Position numbers and translations under genes: made by a program
Shown here: positions 15,118 through 16,182 of the stretch, piece after piece
Position numbering within the stretch: the first letter of the stretch is position 1
Layout of the letters: the number at the start of each line of letters is the position of its first letter
The notes under the pieces: generated by a model
Told to the model about the DNA's origin: nothing
What the model saw: only the letters and a program-made list of their open reading frames with translations
Databases searched by the model: none
Assembly (NCBI GenBank): GCA_964617665.1
Contig: CAZUAH010000302.1
Coordinates: 1 to 16,182, forward strand
Length of the DNA stretch: 16,182 nt
Direction of reading: 5' to 3'
Origin: JADHUC01 sp964617665
GTDB taxonomy: Bacteria > Planctomycetota > Planctomycetia > Pirellulales > Pirellulaceae

Positions 15118-15153
15118 CAAAAAGACCCGATGCCGCTTGCGACACCGGGTCTT
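15118..15153 (-). terminator. Strong intrinsic terminator directly upstream of tRNA-Phe
   Basis: On the minus strand AAGACCCG pairs with CGGGTCTT. Six further pairs inside (two of them G-U) close on a CAAG loop, giving a 14-bp stem followed by a run of T. There is no T-run in the other direction, so it should stop transcription coming from the right. It ends almost at the 5' base of the Phe tRNA at 15115. Confidence 0.75.
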
Positions 15154-15339
15154 GATGATCCCCACAGAAATTGGCCAAGTGTCACAAGCGCAGGTAACGC
15201 ACGGGAAGCGTATTGGCCGGCCCGCCGGCAAAACACGCATCGTTGCGTCGTTCGCAAACGAGATTCGGCCGTAACGCCATCATCGTCTCAATGCTCCTAT
15301 TATGCAGGCTGGCGAGGCCGCTATTCTCACGCTCCAACT

Positions 15340-15693
15340 CCAAAGACGATGTAGGGCGTGGAAAGGTTCACTGGGACCGACAAGATATCGGCCCCTCGCG
15401 CACGCGACGAGGACACGAGGAGTCCTGCTGCCTCGTTGGAGGATCCGACGAAGCTAAGAGCGATCGCTGCGGCTACGAGACAGGAAGTCCTCTACCGCCC
15501 GAAGGGCGCTACCCTGTTGCGTATAGTCCGGCAGTAGCCGGCTAGCAGCGCCGAACCCAATGGTGAACGCTGCCAGCGCGGCGACGTAGCCCCAGCAAGA
15601 ATCGTTTTCCTTGAAACACGCCGTTCCAAAATGGAAACCGAATGACTCCGGCGTTACCCTTGTGCGCAAACCGGTGACGCACAGAGGCCCCAA
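15340..15693 (-). pseudogene. Possible decayed coding stretch, unknown product
   Basis: A minus-strand frame from 15693 to 15454 contains a hydrophobic run, WGYVAALAAFTIGFGAASRLL, and then ends. A second frame, overlapping its end and running to 15340, reads LVAAAIALSFVGSSNEAAGLL and later ILSVPVNLSTPYIVFGVGA before a stop, but has no start codon of its own. Together they resemble a small membrane or secreted protein broken by a frameshift. The terminator at 15118-15153 lies downstream in the same direction, which is consistent with a former gene here. Support is weak and chance open frames are a real alternative. Confidence 0.25.
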
Positions 15694-15920
15694 AACACTT
15701 GACGGCCGGACACTGAAAACTAGCCGCTCAATATTTGCAGCATACGCGGCACAATCAGCAGAGTCCGCAATCAGCCAACACTACCCTACTGATCACAGGG
15801 TTTCTTCATTGCAGTCCGCTACACTGATGCAGAAGGGTCGTTCTCATGGTCGACATCGCCGCGATAGTTGGGGTGGCGGCGACGAGATTGGGACATGTGC
15901 GACTCCTTTCTCTCGTCAGA

Positions 15921-15936
15921 GTAGTACCGGTACTAC
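15921..15936. promoter_or_regulatory. Perfect 16-base palindrome
   Basis: GTAGTACCGGTACTAC is its own complement. Outer arms ACTCCTT (15902-15908) and AAGGAGT (15943-15949) could extend it as a cruciform with unequal spacing. It lies about 170 bases upstream (in minus-strand terms, downstream) of the Arg tRNA. It may be a regulator site or a small repeat. Confidence 0.4.
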
Positions 15937-16015
15937 TTCGCGAAGGAGTTCATGGCCGCACTGCCCAACGCAGACAGGTACGCTACGTGAAGCGTTCGGC
16001 GTGAGTTAGACCCAG

Positions 16016-16089
16016 TATCCCCGAGAGGATTCGAACCTCTAACCTTCGGCTCCGGAGGCCATCGGTTCATCCGGTCGATCTACGGGGAC
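16016..16089 (-). tRNA. tRNA-Arg (CCG), with irregular D-arm
   Basis: A 74-base tRNA: acceptor GTCCCCG/CGGGGAT (seven pairs, the first G-U), TA, an 18-base D region, anticodon stem with four pairs (TGGC/GCCG) and an A-A mismatch at its base, loop CTCCGGA (U33, anticodon CCG for codon CGG), variable AGGTT, perfect T-arm AGAGG/CCTCT with loop TTCGAAT, A73. CCA is not encoded. The D region does not form the usual 10-13/22-25 stem; ATCG could instead pair with CGAT, partly overlapping the anticodon stem. It is recognisable as Arg-CCG but structurally divergent. Confidence 0.8.
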
Positions 16090-16182
16090 TCAATGATCTA
16101 ACCAATTGCCCTGCAACCGGTTACCGCGAGCAAGCAAGTTGCTCTGAACTCGCCGAACTTTCCAGATTCTACGCACATTACG

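Larger units (their letters stand above)
15154..16015. other. Gene-poor spacer between the Phe and Arg tRNAs
   Basis: About 860 bases without a convincing intact gene. It contains a decayed-looking minus-strand coding stretch (15340-15693), a palindrome at 15921-15936, and a 49-codon plus-strand frame from 15846 that I do not trust. No further T-loop motif of a tRNA (TTCGA on either strand) was found in it. Confidence 0.5.

Noticed and set aside
15493..15520. CGCCC-TTC-GGGCG hairpin as a possible terminator
   Set aside because: Very short loop, no T-run, and it lies inside the possible decayed coding stretch.
15846..16001. A short plus-strand frame of about 50 codons beginning MVDIAAIVGVAATRLGHVRL
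   Set aside because: It spans the 16-base palindrome, has an Arg-rich end, no ribosome binding site and no recognisable family.
1..16182. CRISPR array, phage or transposase genes
   Set aside because: No regularly spaced repeats and no integrase, transposase or phage structural gene were found.

Overview
The window looks like chromosomal DNA of a planctomycete, probably of the Pirellula/Rhodopirellula type. This rests on family content and style: a zinc-ribbon membrane protein, secreted sulfatase, DUF4091/GH123-type glycosidase, gingipain-like C25 protease, FnIII plus beta-helix protein, weak Shine-Dalgarno sites, and a GC-rich inverted repeat of a kind I associate with planctomycete intergenic regions. 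No rRNA gene or phylogenetic marker is present, so the assignment is an inference.

Layout. Positions 1-207 hold a homopolymer-rich stretch (possible contig-end artefact) and a leader. Two small membrane proteins follow, convergent with each other (208-882 plus; 967-1323 minus). Positions 1571-9945 form a secreted glycan/protein-degradation block: a 1005-residue GH123/DUF4091 protein, a divergently oriented C25-type cysteine protease, then an apparent two-gene operon of a beta-helix protein and a formylglycine-type sulfatase. All four appear exported. Together they suggest attack on a sulfated, amino-sugar-containing glycoprotein or polysaccharide, but the substrate is not shown by the sequence.

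Positions 9958-13764 carry minus-strand genes: a small P-loop kinase-like protein, a polytopic membrane protein gene broken by a frameshift, a short M48 metallopeptidase, and a slipin/SPFH protein built from a 67-residue repeat.

From 14260 to the end the character changes. Four tRNA-like genes, all on the minus strand and of different specificity (a Ser-GCU-like anticodon, Cys-GCA, Phe-GAA, Arg-CCG), are spread over about 1.8 kb. Each departs from the tRNA consensus in a different way. Between them lie one plausible small protein gene, a strong intrinsic terminator ending four bases before the Phe tRNA, palindromes, and a decayed-looking ORF stretch. This loose cluster of divergent tRNAs is the most unusual part of the window.
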